NCBI RefSeq assembly: GCF_921293095.1
Contig: NC_060259.1
Span: forward strand, 28,837,812 to 28,901,811
Origin: Ischnura elegans
Lineage: Eukaryota; Arthropoda; Insecta; Odonata; Coenagrionidae
Length of the DNA: 64,000 nucleotides
Reading direction: 5' to 3'
Shown in pieces: positions 23,208-35,094 of the stretch; the stretch's first letter is position 1; every line of letters begins with the position of its first letter. The translations under genes were made by a program, and so were the position numbers. The notes under the pieces were generated by a model. That model saw only the letters and a program-made list of their open reading frames with translations, did no database searches and was not told the origin of the DNA.

Positions 23208-26200
23208 GGTTCTAATGCAGCCAATATTAGGTAATTTTTGTGCTTGAAGCTGTAGCATTGTTGGAGCCTCCTGCCTTGCCTACTAAACCCAGAAAAGTGA
23301 CATCATGCTCAATGCTACAGTGAGCAGGATATTAAAACCCCAATGAAATGTTTTTGAGATACTTTCTTAAGTGTATAGTCTCCCAATGAACCTGAATTAG
23401 GATGTTACGTTTAAAACCACTGTATTGATGCACTTGACTCTTAATGATTACTGTAAAATAATTGCTATGGTATAATTTGTAAATACTTAAAGTAATTTAA
23501 AATAATTTTCCATCTGCTAAATTTTGAAAAGCAAAAAAGAAATCAACAAAGTTGAATAGAAAATAAATTAGTCAACAGAAACTATTCATGTAACTTCCAT
23601 TTATACCAAAATTAAATTAAATAATTGAGATTCCTGCCTTAGAATGACATAGATCATCGTCTTGGAGAAGAAAAAACTTAATTGTATCCAGTAAATTATC
23701 TAAATAATGTATAATTTGATATAGGGGTTCATTGTTTCACTGTTGAACTACTTATGAAATGCTAGATTTGATTCACTATGGAATCAGCGTTGCAAATATT
23801 AGTGTCACACTCATTCACCATTGCTGTCCATGATATTGGGACCTTCACTTTCATCACTCGTAGCTGAAGAAGTGCTGATGCCATGGGCTGAGGTATCCAG
23901 TTCATTCTCACCATCAGAACGATCTTCCTCTTGTTCTTGCGAGGTTACAAGTACCTTTTCTGGTGAACAAAATTGCCTAAATTCCATCAACAAGAAATGC
24001 TTGGGACTTGACATTCGGGGGACAGCAGAAGATGTGTGATCTGCAATTCCACATAAGTAAAGGCCAAAGAAGCCCTTGTTTTCTAGAACGATAAGCACTG
24101 ATTGTTTATTTTTTGCTCCTCCTACGAAATTCTAATGCCAGGATGCAGGGAGCCACTAACCCCTCCCTTATTCTGTAGTTTGCGAAAAACCCTACGAGGG
24201 TTGCAGGGTAGTATGGCGTACATAGCTTTGCAGCCAACCACTGTGGTAGGGATCTAGTAAAAGGAGAAGTGTGACAAAAGTAGCCACCTTATAAATGGGG
24301 CATGTGAAAATTTGGCGTGCTTAATGGTTTAGGGTCTCGGTAAAGGGTGCCAAGGCTTATTGCACAAGTACTCCTCTAACTCACGAATAGGATGCATTCC
24401 AAAAATTTAGTTGTAGGTCGTATTGGTCGGAAGTTACTCACACAAGATTAAATCATATACAAGTCAAAATCGAGCCTGAAATTTTGCCTTTCCGACTAAC
24501 ATAGTTTTGCTCTTTGAACCTACTTTACTTGTGATCCGTTTATGTAATTATTACAAGAGGATTATTACAAAAAAATTCAAAAGCACTGATGCTGGTAGTA
24601 AAATCATGATAGGAACACATTATTACATCATGCATGTTATTGTTTTGATATTTTCATGAAACAAAATAAGGAATATTGAAAACGTATTTTTCAATAAAAT
24701 TGTGGACATCAGTAGAGGAGTACATGTACATTCTACGCAATTAGGCAAGGAAAATGTGGCATTTGGTGAAGGAACAATATACTATAGGGGAGTATGATGT
24801 TTACTTCCACTCTGATATATTATAGAGGAGTATACTATAGGGGAAAAAGTATCCCAACAAAATTCGTGCCGCCAATATTACTCAGTGGAAAAATGGGTTT
24901 CCTTTGCAGGAGTGTTATTCTTCCGTTGAAGGAAGAAATTCAAGCACAGCTAACAATCTCCTTTTTTTATCATCTAAATACATGACAGATTAGCAAGTGT
25001 CCCTCAACCTTAGCCTGTCTCGTGATGGCCCAAACTGTGTAATGGATAGAGCATTCCATGGCATTATGTGTTAAATGTTCCCTTGAATTCTGCTTCGCAT
25101 TTCTAAGCGAAACAACAACACTTAATAGATTCACTTCTTAAAGTTCCCTATTATTTACTGAAGTAAGCTTTTTTCTGAGAGAAAAAGACTCGACGAGCAG
25201 ATTCTATGGGTTTTGCATTTGAATTTAACAGCAGCTGAAATATCTTGGAAAATTACCTTGAAAAGAAGTACCATGTAGTAGTGTTAGATAATTGGAGAAT
25301 AGGAGACTAGTATTGGAAGAGAAATTATGTGACCTCGAGTTCTTATACAAATAACTACATAGCATAAAGGGACACATAAAAAGTGATTCCATCAACCAAA
25401 TTTTCCTGTACAATTATGCATTGTTTTCAACTTATTTTTTACTTTATACTTGTATTCAAAGAGTACACATCATGTTTATAACAAAAAAAAGCACTTATTC
25501 ATTTACCTGTTTTAAGGAGTTCAAGTGAAGCACCTACTTTGGTAACCCATAACTCTAAAGAAAGTCATTGTAGATGAACTTCAGTAATAGCAAAATGCAA
25601 AATTTTGGTACAAATAATTTAAGCCTCAATCACTTGTCTGATACAAACAAAGCACTATCATCAGTTTGTATAATGGAGCTGAGAAGTGGTAGAGTTTACC
25701 TTGGTGTCTTTGAAATGCATGTGTCACAACATTACTGATTTGTAATTTGTAATTAAGTCAGCCATTGCTTGTACTTTGTATCGATTGACATTTGTATGGA
25801 TGAAAGTAAGTGTTAATGTAAGTGAATAGCCAAGCTGTGGTATACGGATTGCAACGATTCCAAGAATGATAAAATTGCAACCTTGACTCTTAAGCTAGAG
25901 GATTTTAGCTGCGAAATCTTAACTGAAAGACAGTTCATAATTAATACATTTGCTACTTGTAATGTTCTGGTGATGTTGATAAAAATACATCCAAAATCTA
26001 ATTAAGGGATAATATGTTTTTTTAAAGAATGTTATGCTTTAATTTAGAAAAACATATAGTGTTTTTTGTTGTAATTATTTGCTTGAGTATTGAGTAGATA
26101 TTTCCATATGTGATTTACAAAATGACTGATTATGATGCTATTTGAGGTTTTCAGAATTATTTTTCATCCTTTCTAATGCTCAAGGTAACTTATCACTATT

Positions 26201-26735
26201 GTTGCTTTCCATCTGTAGATTAGTGTCCTCAAATTTTCTAAGATGAGGAAGTGAAGCAGTGGGGATAAGCTTGGTGTGCATTTGTATAAGTGGAAGATTA
26301 AGTGCAAAGCTTCAAAGTATAGGAGAGGGAGATTCTGGAGAAAGGAATGTGGGATAAGGCAACGGAGTTGAATAGAATGTACATTTTTAAGGATATTTAA
26401 TTTATCACCACCATTTTAGAGATCATCACCAATTACACTTGGGACAGGTGGGCAGGCGATAATCTTTCACAACCTTGGTTGCTGAAAAAGATCGTATTTG
26501 AATTTCTCATGCCTCATCCCTAAGAGTTGCCATCACAAATGCCATTATATCATCAATTTTTTTGCAGTGATATTGGTAGCACAAGTTTTGTTTGGGTACT
26601 TTATTCCTCCTTGGTACATGGACTGTGGAATCTCTTGGTATTTTGAGTGTCATAGAGAGAAATTAATCCATGGGTTCTCTCAAGAACTGAATAAATCTCT
26701 AGTTATACTCTACGCTTTTTGTTACCAACGATGAT
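23208..26735. other. TMED intron 1, mostly unique-looking
   Basis: Apart from the minus-strand frame at 23811-24096, nothing is supported. Around 24780-24845 the phrase ACTATAGGGGA and related short repeats recur locally. Confidence 0.5.
23811..24096 (-). pseudogene. Unidentified minus-strand frame, exon- or retrocopy-like
   Basis: A 95-codon open frame on the strand opposite the host gene ends in TGA. I do not recognise its family. Its composition looks protein-like: a hydrophobic opening (ENKGFFGLYLCGIADH), a central SSPKHFLLMEFRQFCSPEKV, then an acidic, serine-rich tail with SQEQEEDRSDGENELD. There is no upstream ATG. An AG precedes it at about 24097-24098, but without a pyrimidine tract. 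It could be the last exon of a nested gene, a truncated retrocopy or chance. The overlapping plus-strand frame (23821-24039) is its shadow. Confidence 0.3.
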
Positions 26736-26737
26736 TA

Positions 26738-28076
26738 GGGTAGACCGGGGCAATTCCGACACCTTAAGACATTTTTATCTTTATGTTTTTTACTAATTTA
26801 GTTAGATTGTTCATTGAACTACTTGCAAATTAGTTTGAATTTTCTACATCCGTATGATATGTTATGTTAACAAACTAATGTCATTTATGAAGTAAAAAAA
26901 GTTTTTTCTGTGACTGTTACCAGATGTCGGTATTTCCCCGGTCACTGGGGTAAATTCGGAAGGCCCTTAGGGTAATCCCGACAGTGGTAAAAAATAAGAA
27001 AAGAATTAGGTTGCTGATTGTTTATTTGTGAAAATGCTATTTACGTAATTATTAGGCGTATTGAAGAGCATGGATAAACAAATGAATATTAGAAGGTAAG
27101 AAGTACCTACTCTTTCAGAAGGAAAAAATTCACGTGATATTTCGGCGATAGCTTCTTTTATTTCATAGTAATAAAATACTTGCCTGATCTTTAAAAACAA
27201 CCACCAGGACTTGAAAACCCACTAGCCCAGTCTTCTCCAGCCATTTTGGTCTCTCTATTGAAATTATGCTTAACATTTAGCTTTTCAGGAAGATCATACG
27301 CTAATCGCCTTAAATCAGTCAAAGTTATGCCATAGAACTGGTTTGATAACTGTTTAATATAATTAGATAATATGGTTTCCTGGTCGGGTGTGAAGTAAGA
27401 TTTTCTCCCAAGGCTGGTTTGGCCGTAGAGTTGGATTTCAGACGGTCATGAAGGGTGATTCTGGGAATATCTAATTCAGCCGCCACCCTTTTAACACATC
27501 TTCCACTTGGAACCAACTCAAATGCCTTTTTGAGGGTCACCTCATTCCATTTCCCCCTCTCTGTAGTCCGTTTCCTCGATCTCACCATCTGGAGGTCATT
27601 TAAAATAAACAATAAGGCCCCAACAGTCTCATGCAAAATTATAGAATAAATGGGGAAATACCGACACCCTGTCGATATTTCCCCCTCATAGGATGCCGGC
27701 ATTACCCTGAAAGAATAACATGGTGGTTACTGAACCCTGCAGACTACTCTGTACGTTGAAATTTAACAAGAGATGTACCAAAACGTTAGTTATAATACGT
27801 ACTTTATATTAATCTAAGAGCTATAACAATGACACATTTTGTTAAAGTGCTACCTTGATTTGTATGGGAGTCAATTGTTAGATGAAAAACTATGAAAATG
27901 AATTATGCTTCACCATTAAACAACTTGTTTGCTTAGACGACAGGAGCGTACCAAGCACTAATTCTGGCGTCCCCCGCAAAGCAGCGGCACTAAAAAGTAG
28001 TACCTGGCCCTCTAAATATGACCGTAAAGTAGTGTGTCGGTATTGCTCCAGGTGTCGGGATTGCCCCGGTCTACCC
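26738..28076 (-). mobile_element. pogo-type DNA transposon, deleted
   Basis: TA target duplications (26736-26737, 28077-28078) flank an inverted repeat, GGGTAGACCGGGGCAATTCC at the left and the reverse of GGATTGCCCCGGTCTACCC at the right. A TA target with a pogo-type N-terminal domain inside identifies the group. The 1,339-bp length and the absence of a DDE domain show that most of the transposase is gone. Motifs resembling the ends recur inside (near 26930-26990 and 27650-27710). Confidence 0.88.
27229..27600 (-). pseudogene. pogo/Tigger transposase N-terminal relic
   Basis: On the minus strand a Psq-type helix-turn-helix is readable: RSRKRTTERGKW, then LKKAFELVPSGRCVKRVAAE and [13 protein letters not shown]. 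This is the DNA-binding start of pogo/Tigger-like transposases. About 30 codons on, at the ALG block (near 27405), the frame shifts by one. After the shift it reads [30 protein letters not shown] and [10 protein letters not shown], the CENP-B-type second DNA-binding motif. It then stops, and the catalytic DDE part is absent. It sits inside the pogo-type element and is not functional as a transposase. Confidence 0.82.
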
Positions 28077-28078
28077 TA

Positions 28079-30725
28079 TATAATCTGTCTTCATCCATAT
28101 CTATAGACATTTATTTTGATAGCAGAAAATATCATGTTGAGGTGGCACTTAAAAATCATAAAGCTGAACATTTCATTTTAGACCTAAATAATTGTGACAT
28201 CAAATTTAATTGTGTGTGTGATCTGCTGTAATATAAAGAGAAGAATATTCTGTTATAGCTTTTATCTAAGAATCAGAGATGTAATAGATGAATATGTAAA
28301 TAGATATTCCTGGCTGTGCCCCTGCTGTCTCTCATTAAATGACTTAATATCTTATATGCCTTACCTCTAATTTACTTGCTATGCTATTAACTTGTTACGT
28401 TGCTATAATTTGTTTCAATCATGGTTATGCCTCTTTTATCTCTATTCTGGCTGTCTCATTTATGTTGAGGTCAGGACATGAGGTTATCTTCCTCCTCTCA
28501 TTGATTTTCAAAGTTGATGAATTTTTATTAGTTTGGGTCCTTCCAAAGATTACCATATTTTCACTGTGTGAGATGGCCACGGGTAAGGAAATGCTCCTCT
28601 TTCCCTGAATGTGTGCATTTACATGTGTGCGGTATGGTGTGAGGTGGGCTCTACCATCACCTATCCAAACCAATGTTTAGGTTGCAGCATGGAGTGTGTA
28701 TTGGAATTTAGCTAATTTATTGGAATCTTAACTTTTCTTTTGGCACTAACTGTGCACATTGTTTTCATTAATATTTTGGAGTGAGCATAGCAATTGGATT
28801 TTAGTCAAATGAGAATTCCTGCTTTGCAGAAAATTGTTAGTCCATAAATGCTGTGAGTAATGCTGGTATTCAGGGTGAATTTGTGTGTGTGTATTTTGTC
28901 TTTTCTTCTCAAGCTACTCATTTGAATTATTGTTCTTGTGGTCTTACATTTTTACATGTGACAGGGATATGATACAATACGGAATCTGATTTTTAATCCC
29001 TGGTCCGAGACAGTACGAAATTATTCGTTTCATTTGGATCATATGGGTAACATACTCTTTGATGTAGGAGTTATGAACCAGCTTACACTTTTCCACTTCA
29101 TGAAATTTTCAACTATGAGGTACAAAATTATCTGTTTCACTAAAGTGGTAGGCCTTCAAAGCATAAGTGTATAAAAAATGTAAAAAGTTAGCCGAGATGC
29201 ATGGTTTAGACCTCAAGAGGCTCTCAGCATGGAGTGTAGTAATTACATAAATGTTGGTACTTTATTCATCATTGTCACATTTATGCATGGAAGATGTTGT
29301 CAAGACTCACTAAATAATAAAACATGTAGTCAAAATGTGCTTAAAAAAGAACTCATTGAAACTTTGAAATTTGACACTTTGAACTTAAAATGAAAATATG
29401 TATTAGTCAACAGAGTGTAATTGTCGATCATCCAATTTTTGGTAGCTCTGAACAGGCATCATTCTACTCATCATTTTTTAATAAAATGTATTGGTTTGAC
29501 CATACTGTCAAAAATTACAACAAATCATATTGTTTACTTACATAATTAGATATGCATTTCACCTTAGAATTTTAGGCTAATATAATGTTGCTCATAACAT
29601 CACTCACTCCTGGTAGTTCATGGGATCGGAGGTCAGCCAATCCCAGAGAGCTGTGCAGGGCACCTTGTTGCAAGCTCACTTTATAGAAAATTGGCAGCAC
29701 GTTAAAAAGTGTTGTGGATAAACTCTTGACTTTGTTTCTTCTTTCAAGCCTACAAAGTGGTAAATCCAATGACTTTTTGACTCTGGATCGTGACTGTGAA
29801 AATGAAATGTGGAATAATGGAGGACAAGTTCACTTTATTTAGGTGAACTTTTCTATTAAAAAAATATTTTGTCAACTTTCATGATTTTCGAAATTTAAAA
29901 ATTAGACTTGCTATTGAACAATAGATGTGGGCATGTATTCGATGAGATGTGGAAAGTCTTTTTTTTGCATTACTAGTAATTATTTAGTCTCCCAGGTGAT
30001 CCCCTGAGATAAGATTTCTCATAACCTTGGGTGGTGCCAGTATATCCTACTTACGGCATGGCATGCAATTCAAAATGGCACTCCCTGCATTTACAGTGCC
30101 AGGGATGGATCTACCTACACCAATGGCTCATGGGATATAAAAGACAGAAGTATTTGCTGTAACTGTTATTTTTTGTGAGGAATTCGTATGGTGGCCGTTC
30201 TCAGTATGGTATCTGACAGTTTTTGGAAATTGCAAAGTAGTCAAACAGCCACATCTTGCACCCAAACCCTTTGCATGTGAGTTCAAATCAGCCACCTTTA
30301 TTGGATGTTAAGTCAATCAAAAACTCATTTTCCTCATCCGCCTACCCTTCCATCACCCACATGGGTTCCACATCCATTCCGTACATCCCACTAATACTGC
30401 CTCACTGTCATTATTCACCTGTGTTCCAACCCGGAGATCCCCTCACCCAAACTGCTCCCACACCTTTTCATCACATAAGATTACTTTTTCAGTCCAGAAT
30501 GGTATTTGCGTTATTGGTCCAAAAGAATCATTCATTTTTGGTTTGGTAGTTTTTTCATGAAATATCTTTTAGATCAGATATAGTTTTGTGCCTTTTTATT
30601 CCTAAATCTAAGGGTGAATTTGGTCTAAAACTTGGAGATTTCATCATTTTTACTGCAGCGAGTACATATTTTACGCCGGATCAAATCCCCGTTTTTGAGT
30701 GATTGCAGATTGGTTTATCTTTCAG
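28079..30725. other. TMED intron 1, last part, no gene seen
   Basis: AT-rich intron running to the acceptor TTCAG at 30721-30725. The frame at 30256-30549 is proline- and serine-rich by chance composition, with no motif. Confidence 0.5.
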
Positions 30726-30829
30726 GTAATTGATGGTGGACAAGGTGAGATAGATATCAGCTTCCAGCTTTATAGCCCCAATGATAGAAATATCATAACA
30801 GAATACAAGAAGCCTGAAAGCTCTCATCG
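30726..30829 (+). CDS. TMED1/5-like gene, coding exon 2
   Basis: Encodes residues 62-95 plus two bases of codon 96, the middle of the GOLD beta-sandwich: VIDGGQGEIDISFQLYSPND. The acceptor is TTTCAG and the donor CG/GTGAGT, phase 2. The split arginine codon is completed by the first base of the next exon. The VIDGG-DI-F-L-SP pattern is the conserved p24 strand pair. Confidence 0.93.
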
Positions 30830-31181
30830 GTGAGTAAATTTTGGAAAATTATATCTATGGTGTTCTGTATTTATGTTGGATAGAAATTCAGGATATTATT
30901 TATTTTCAGTAGTGTTTGTGTGGATGAATAAGTTTTTTGTATCATTTTTTACATTATTTTTTCATTATGTATTTGTACTTTGAGTGTAAGTCAATCAATT
31001 TTATTACTTGACAACATATGGACCATGAAAATTTTAACAACTCCTTTGAAATGCAAGATTTATTGGTCTTTATCAATAGTTTTCGTATAATATTAGCTTC
31101 CAATTTCTTTATTGGCTAATGTTTGTGGTGTAAACATTGATCTGCCAGAAGTGTTTTCTAATATCATTGTTATTGTTTCAG

Positions 31182-31368
31182 CTACACTGTGGAAGAAGAT
31201 GGAGACCATCAGCTATGTTTTGACAACACAATCAGCAGATTCAACAGCAAAACAGTGTTTTTTGAACTCATAATAGATAGTGATGCTGATGCATGGGATT
31301 TTGACTTTAATAGTGATAATCTTCCTAGTCCAGAAGACGTCTATGAAACTCAGATTTTAGCACTACAG
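31182..31368 (+). CDS. TMED1/5-like gene, coding exon 3
   Basis: Encodes the rest of codon 96 to residue 158. The first part, YTVEEDGDHQLCFDNTIS, gives the second GOLD cysteine (Cys108) and the family hallmark CFDN; VFFELIIDS completes the last strand. An acidic linker and the start of the coiled coil (PEDVYETQILALQ) follow. Acceptor TGTTTCAG, donor CAG/GTATGT, phase 0. The intron before it is only 352 bp. Confidence 0.94.
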
Positions 31369-31458
31369 GTATGTACATAGGGAATTGGGTCTCGATCACA
31401 CTCACGTTAAAATTTAAGTATTTTGTCATGTTCCTTGATTCTATTTTATATTTTCTCT

Positions 31459-33382
31459 GGAGGGCAAGTCTGTAACTCTGTTCTCTCCCGAAAATGGGAG
31501 AAAGGAGGTTCGTGAAGCGCCTGCGCGAGAGTTGTCGCCCGCCCCAAGTCTCTATCGCATCCCGCCGGAGAAAGGAGACTATTTGTCGCCTGGGAGAGTA
31601 GTAGTCTCCCGACCCAAGTCTGTAATCCCCCTCATGCGCCTTCCGATGCCCCAGACGGGCGCTCCAGCTACGTCCCCCTCAAGAGCCCGAAGTATCTCTT
31701 TCTCCCATGGAGAAAGTGCGTATCTCGACAGTGTTTTGTTGTATTTTCTCTATATGGCGCGTTTTCTTTCAAACCATATAATATTATTGCTCGTATATGA
31801 GGTGCATTTAAGAGAAGTGGGGCAATTAACACTAGTGAGAAATTGTTGCGGGATATTAATAAACGGTTTAAGGCGAGGGAGGAAGATTTCCGGCCGCATT
31901 CGCGGAGAAGGTCGTCCTATCCGTCCTTCGATGGTCCGATTCTCTTCCTGCTGAAAATCCATCGCCAATACTTAGCTGGAAAGCCTCAATAACAGACAAA
32001 AACACCGCAATCCTATGAAATAACAATAATCTGTTGCTCTGCATTCTTTTCGTGTAAGTAGCGGGATTTAGAAAGCTAATGCTAATTCAGAGAGCGCAAG
32101 AAAAGCACTTTTTTAAATAATGGAAAATAACTTCTAAGCAGTTACCTATGAAAAGCAATAGATAGTTAATGAAACACAAGACATGCCCTTATTGTTAAAA
32201 GAAACTCATTCCATGACAATGTAACAGAGTTTCACCATTTCATTGGTTCACGAATACGACTGCTCAGCAAAACCGTCTGCACACAACATGTGAGATCGCG
32301 AATCGGTTCCGCTGTCAACACATACACAAGCTCTACTGTACTTCAATAATAAATGAATATCCACAAACTAAATACTAGCACACACCGTAAATATAAAGTG
32401 AGACATAGACAATTAAAGTAATAAAAAACTGGAAATCATTTCCACTCTTTTATTCATCACGAACAACTTACAATCACTGAGCTCGTTATGATGAAAACAA
32501 CTATTTATTCACCGATTTAAAGCCAGAAATTAGCCCACGAAAGTGGCACAGGTGACTTTTCTCACTATTATTCGTTATATACAAGAAAAAGAAACTTCAC
32601 ACACAGCTTTGATCTTGATAGCTTGATCGTGAAATGTCAATGTACCTACGAAGAACAACGGAGGTGAACACGCCACTGACAATGTTTACATTGCTGTCAG
32701 ACATTAATCGATATGATAAGAGCACTGTTTACAATTCAATCACGATGGAGCACTGATAATTACAACTCTTAGCCGATATTTTTCAACCTTTCCAAACTTT
32801 GTACATTGCAACCACTGGCACTGTGATTATCAGCAGAAGATTAACGGTAGTTGTCACGTTGACATTAACACAATTTTGGCTCAAAAGATGTTTGCAGAAA
32901 TTTCCAAGCAGCGAGCCAAACCTGTGTTCACATTTGAAATATACTCTAAATTTTCAACTTTGGTGAGGTTGTAATTGATACAAAATGAAGAATTTACCAT
33001 GGTGACAAGCATAATTTAATTTACTTGAATTTAGCCTTGCAAGCGAGGAATCACTGCGCGTGGTCAAAAAAGTAGTCCTGACTTTAGTAAGTCATAATGA
33101 GGTTATTATGCATTCAATTTAGAAAATACATATTTGCATCCCTGAGTTTGGCATAAAATTAAAAACATTTTAAAATTGCACACGATTAATTTTTCTATAA
33201 ATCAAGCTCCAATATCAGATTCGCCTTAGAAATTTTTCATACTACTCATCGGAGCGAGTTGTCTCCCTTCCGGTCGGGAGAGACAGTTCTCTCTATCGAG
33301 TTACAGACTTGGGTCGGGAGACAATTTTGGGCGAGAACTCTTTCTCCCAAACGAGGCACCCCAAGTTACAGACTTGCTCTCC
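31459..33382. mobile_element. 1.9-kb TIR element, unclassified
   Basis: Left end GGAGGGCAAGTCTGTAACT and right end, reversed, GGAGAGCAAGTCTGTAACTT form an inverted repeat. The AGTCTGTAA block recurs just inside, at about 31617 and, reversed, near 33302, so the ends carry subterminal repeats. The CpG-rich left 500 bp contains the longest open frame (31532-31954), which has no family motif. The target duplication is not clear, so the superfamily is open. It lies in TMED intron 3. Confidence 0.75.
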
Positions 33383-33740
33383 TGGTATTTGTGAGCCAAG
33401 TATGCACAGTCTGTCGCATTAAATAAACAGCACCCACAAACAAGTTTCAAACTACATATTTCTGCTTGAAAATTTGAAAACTCATGGCAATATGACTACC
33501 CCTAACTGAGGAAAAAGGATAACTGGAATGGGAGGAGTTATGATGTATTTATGATCAAAATAAGAATGTTGGATATTTACATCTAAACTCTCGAGTTTTT
33601 AAGTAATGGGTTTGTGATTCTAGATTGAATGGCAATGCTTTTGTGTTTCACTTACAAGCTTCAATCACATTGGGGCAATATATTGTGCTTTCAAACTTAG
33701 TAGTGACATTAGACGATGACTCCATGTTTCTGGGCTTCAC

Positions 33741-33801
33741 CGCGTGGATTTTTCTTTATGACGACAGTTTCTCCGGTATTCCAACCGGCGTCTTCAGGTC
33801 G
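33741..33801 (-). repeat. Fragment of the hairpin-bearing element
   Basis: On the minus strand this reads GACCTGAAGACGCCGG, a six-base loop, CCGGAGAAACTGTC and a CACGCGGTGAAGCC phrase. The same order occurs in the 34440-34668 insertion with different but still pairing stem bases. Only this core is shared, so it is a truncated relative. Confidence 0.65.
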
Positions 33802-34315
33802 ATGTCACAGCGATGTCAAAGCTCATTTTTTTGCAACATTGATGGATTGACTTACATACAAACTATTTTGATGTTTATAAGAATTCTATTGTGCACTCAT
33901 AAAATGGAACTTCAGCATGCTTTTCTGGTTGTGGGAAAAAATAATTTATGTTATCACAATTTCCTGTATATATGAATTAGCTTTAGGCTACAAGGGTAAG
34001 TTCCCACCAAGTGAGTTAATCATTAGTAATGAAAATTTCTAACTTTTGGTCTATTGAATTTTTGTGATCACAATACATGAACTTAACCAAAAATGCACCG
34101 ATAGAAGATATTTCAAGAATATACATATGGCTGAGGACGATACTCTTCTCTATTATTACATAGCTCATAAAGATATGAGGCCATGCACCACTTTCATTGA
34201 GCTGTGGGTTTGATGAAGATTTGCTTTTGTATCATGGAGGTTGATATTGTGGTTTAATTAATTCATATTTCCTCTCCCAACCCACCTCTCTCTGTTGCTC
34301 TTAGGTAGGTTGGTA

Positions 34316-34853
34316 CAGTGGCGCAGCGAGGGGGGGGTTTTGGGGGATAAAAGCCCCCTCAAGAGCCCAAAATTTTTTTTTAAGTTTAATACATTTTACT
34401 TAATGGATTAGTATTTCTTATAGAATAGTGTTAGGAATACTGTAGGCTGCATTTTCCGGGTTTCACCGCGTCGTGGTTGCGTTGGTGACAACAGTTTCTC
34501 CTGCATTCCAGCAGGCGTCTTCAGGTCGAAGTGATTATGCCGTGTTTTGGCCGCCGTTATATAGGCAGCCCAGTGGTGTAGGTTCGCCCTGATTGGTCGC
34601 CTTGCGGCCAATAGCGTGGGGGTATGGGGCGAAGAGTCTCTTCCATGTGCTGTGGAGTGCGTAGCTAGTAGTGTTAGGAATAATCAAATATCTCTCATGT
34701 AGTGGTAAAACTCGCCATTTTGAACCGTTAATCTTAAAATTTTCTGGGGCCCCCGCAACTCTTGCTTACCCTGGTGGGTATGCAATACCCTGCACCCCAA
34801 AGTGTTAGTTGCGCCTAAAACCCCCCTAGCCTTAATTCTTGGCTGCACCCCTG
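34316..34853 (+). mobile_element. hAT-type MITE, family A, interrupted
   Basis: Left end CAGTGGCGCAGCGAGG and right end TGGCTGCACCCCTG match the copies at 11233 and 22179. Flanks GGTTGGTA (34308-34315) and GATTGGTG (34854-34861) are an aged 8-bp duplication, six of eight identical. It is split by the 229-bp insertion at 34440-34668. Without that insert and its duplicated 14 bp it measures 295 bp, the family length. Confidence 0.85.
34440..34668 (-). mobile_element. 229-bp nested insertion with promoter-like and hairpin motifs
   Basis: Perfect 14-bp duplications TAGTGTTAGGAATA (34426-34439, 34669-34682) bracket it. Length and site suggest target-primed reverse transcription rather than cut-and-paste. 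There are no inverted ends and no poly(A). On the minus strand, in order, are a CCAAT box (34592-34596), CTATATAAC (34556-34564) and, about 32 bp on, CTGAAGA-stem-GAAAC (34524 down to 34494), a hammerhead-ribozyme-like arrangement. It may be a SINE-like unit or a piece of a Penelope-like element's terminal region. Class not settled. Confidence 0.7.
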
Positions 34854-35094
34854 GATTGGTGGGTGGGACAATTGGACAATTACTTCTACAATGGTAGTCA
34901 TTAGCACCATATTTGTTTGAATTGCATTGAATCTGGTTGAAAGAAATTTAAATTTTCTCCTGCAGTTCCTCACCATTTTTTTAAATTTTCTTTGGTGATA
35001 TCTGAATGGTGGGAAGCCTACACAGTCAGTTGCCTGTCAAATGCAGATTTGGCTTATGGTGTTTAAAAATAAATTTTGCTCAAAAATACTAATA

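Noticed and set aside
30256-30549. 97-codon proline/serine-rich frame
   Set aside because: Low-complexity C-rich DNA within a TMED intron with no conserved pattern or splice sites.
31532-31954. 140-codon open frame in a CpG-rich stretch
   Set aside because: Lies in the end of a TIR element, has no family motif and its length is explained by low AT content and few stop codons.
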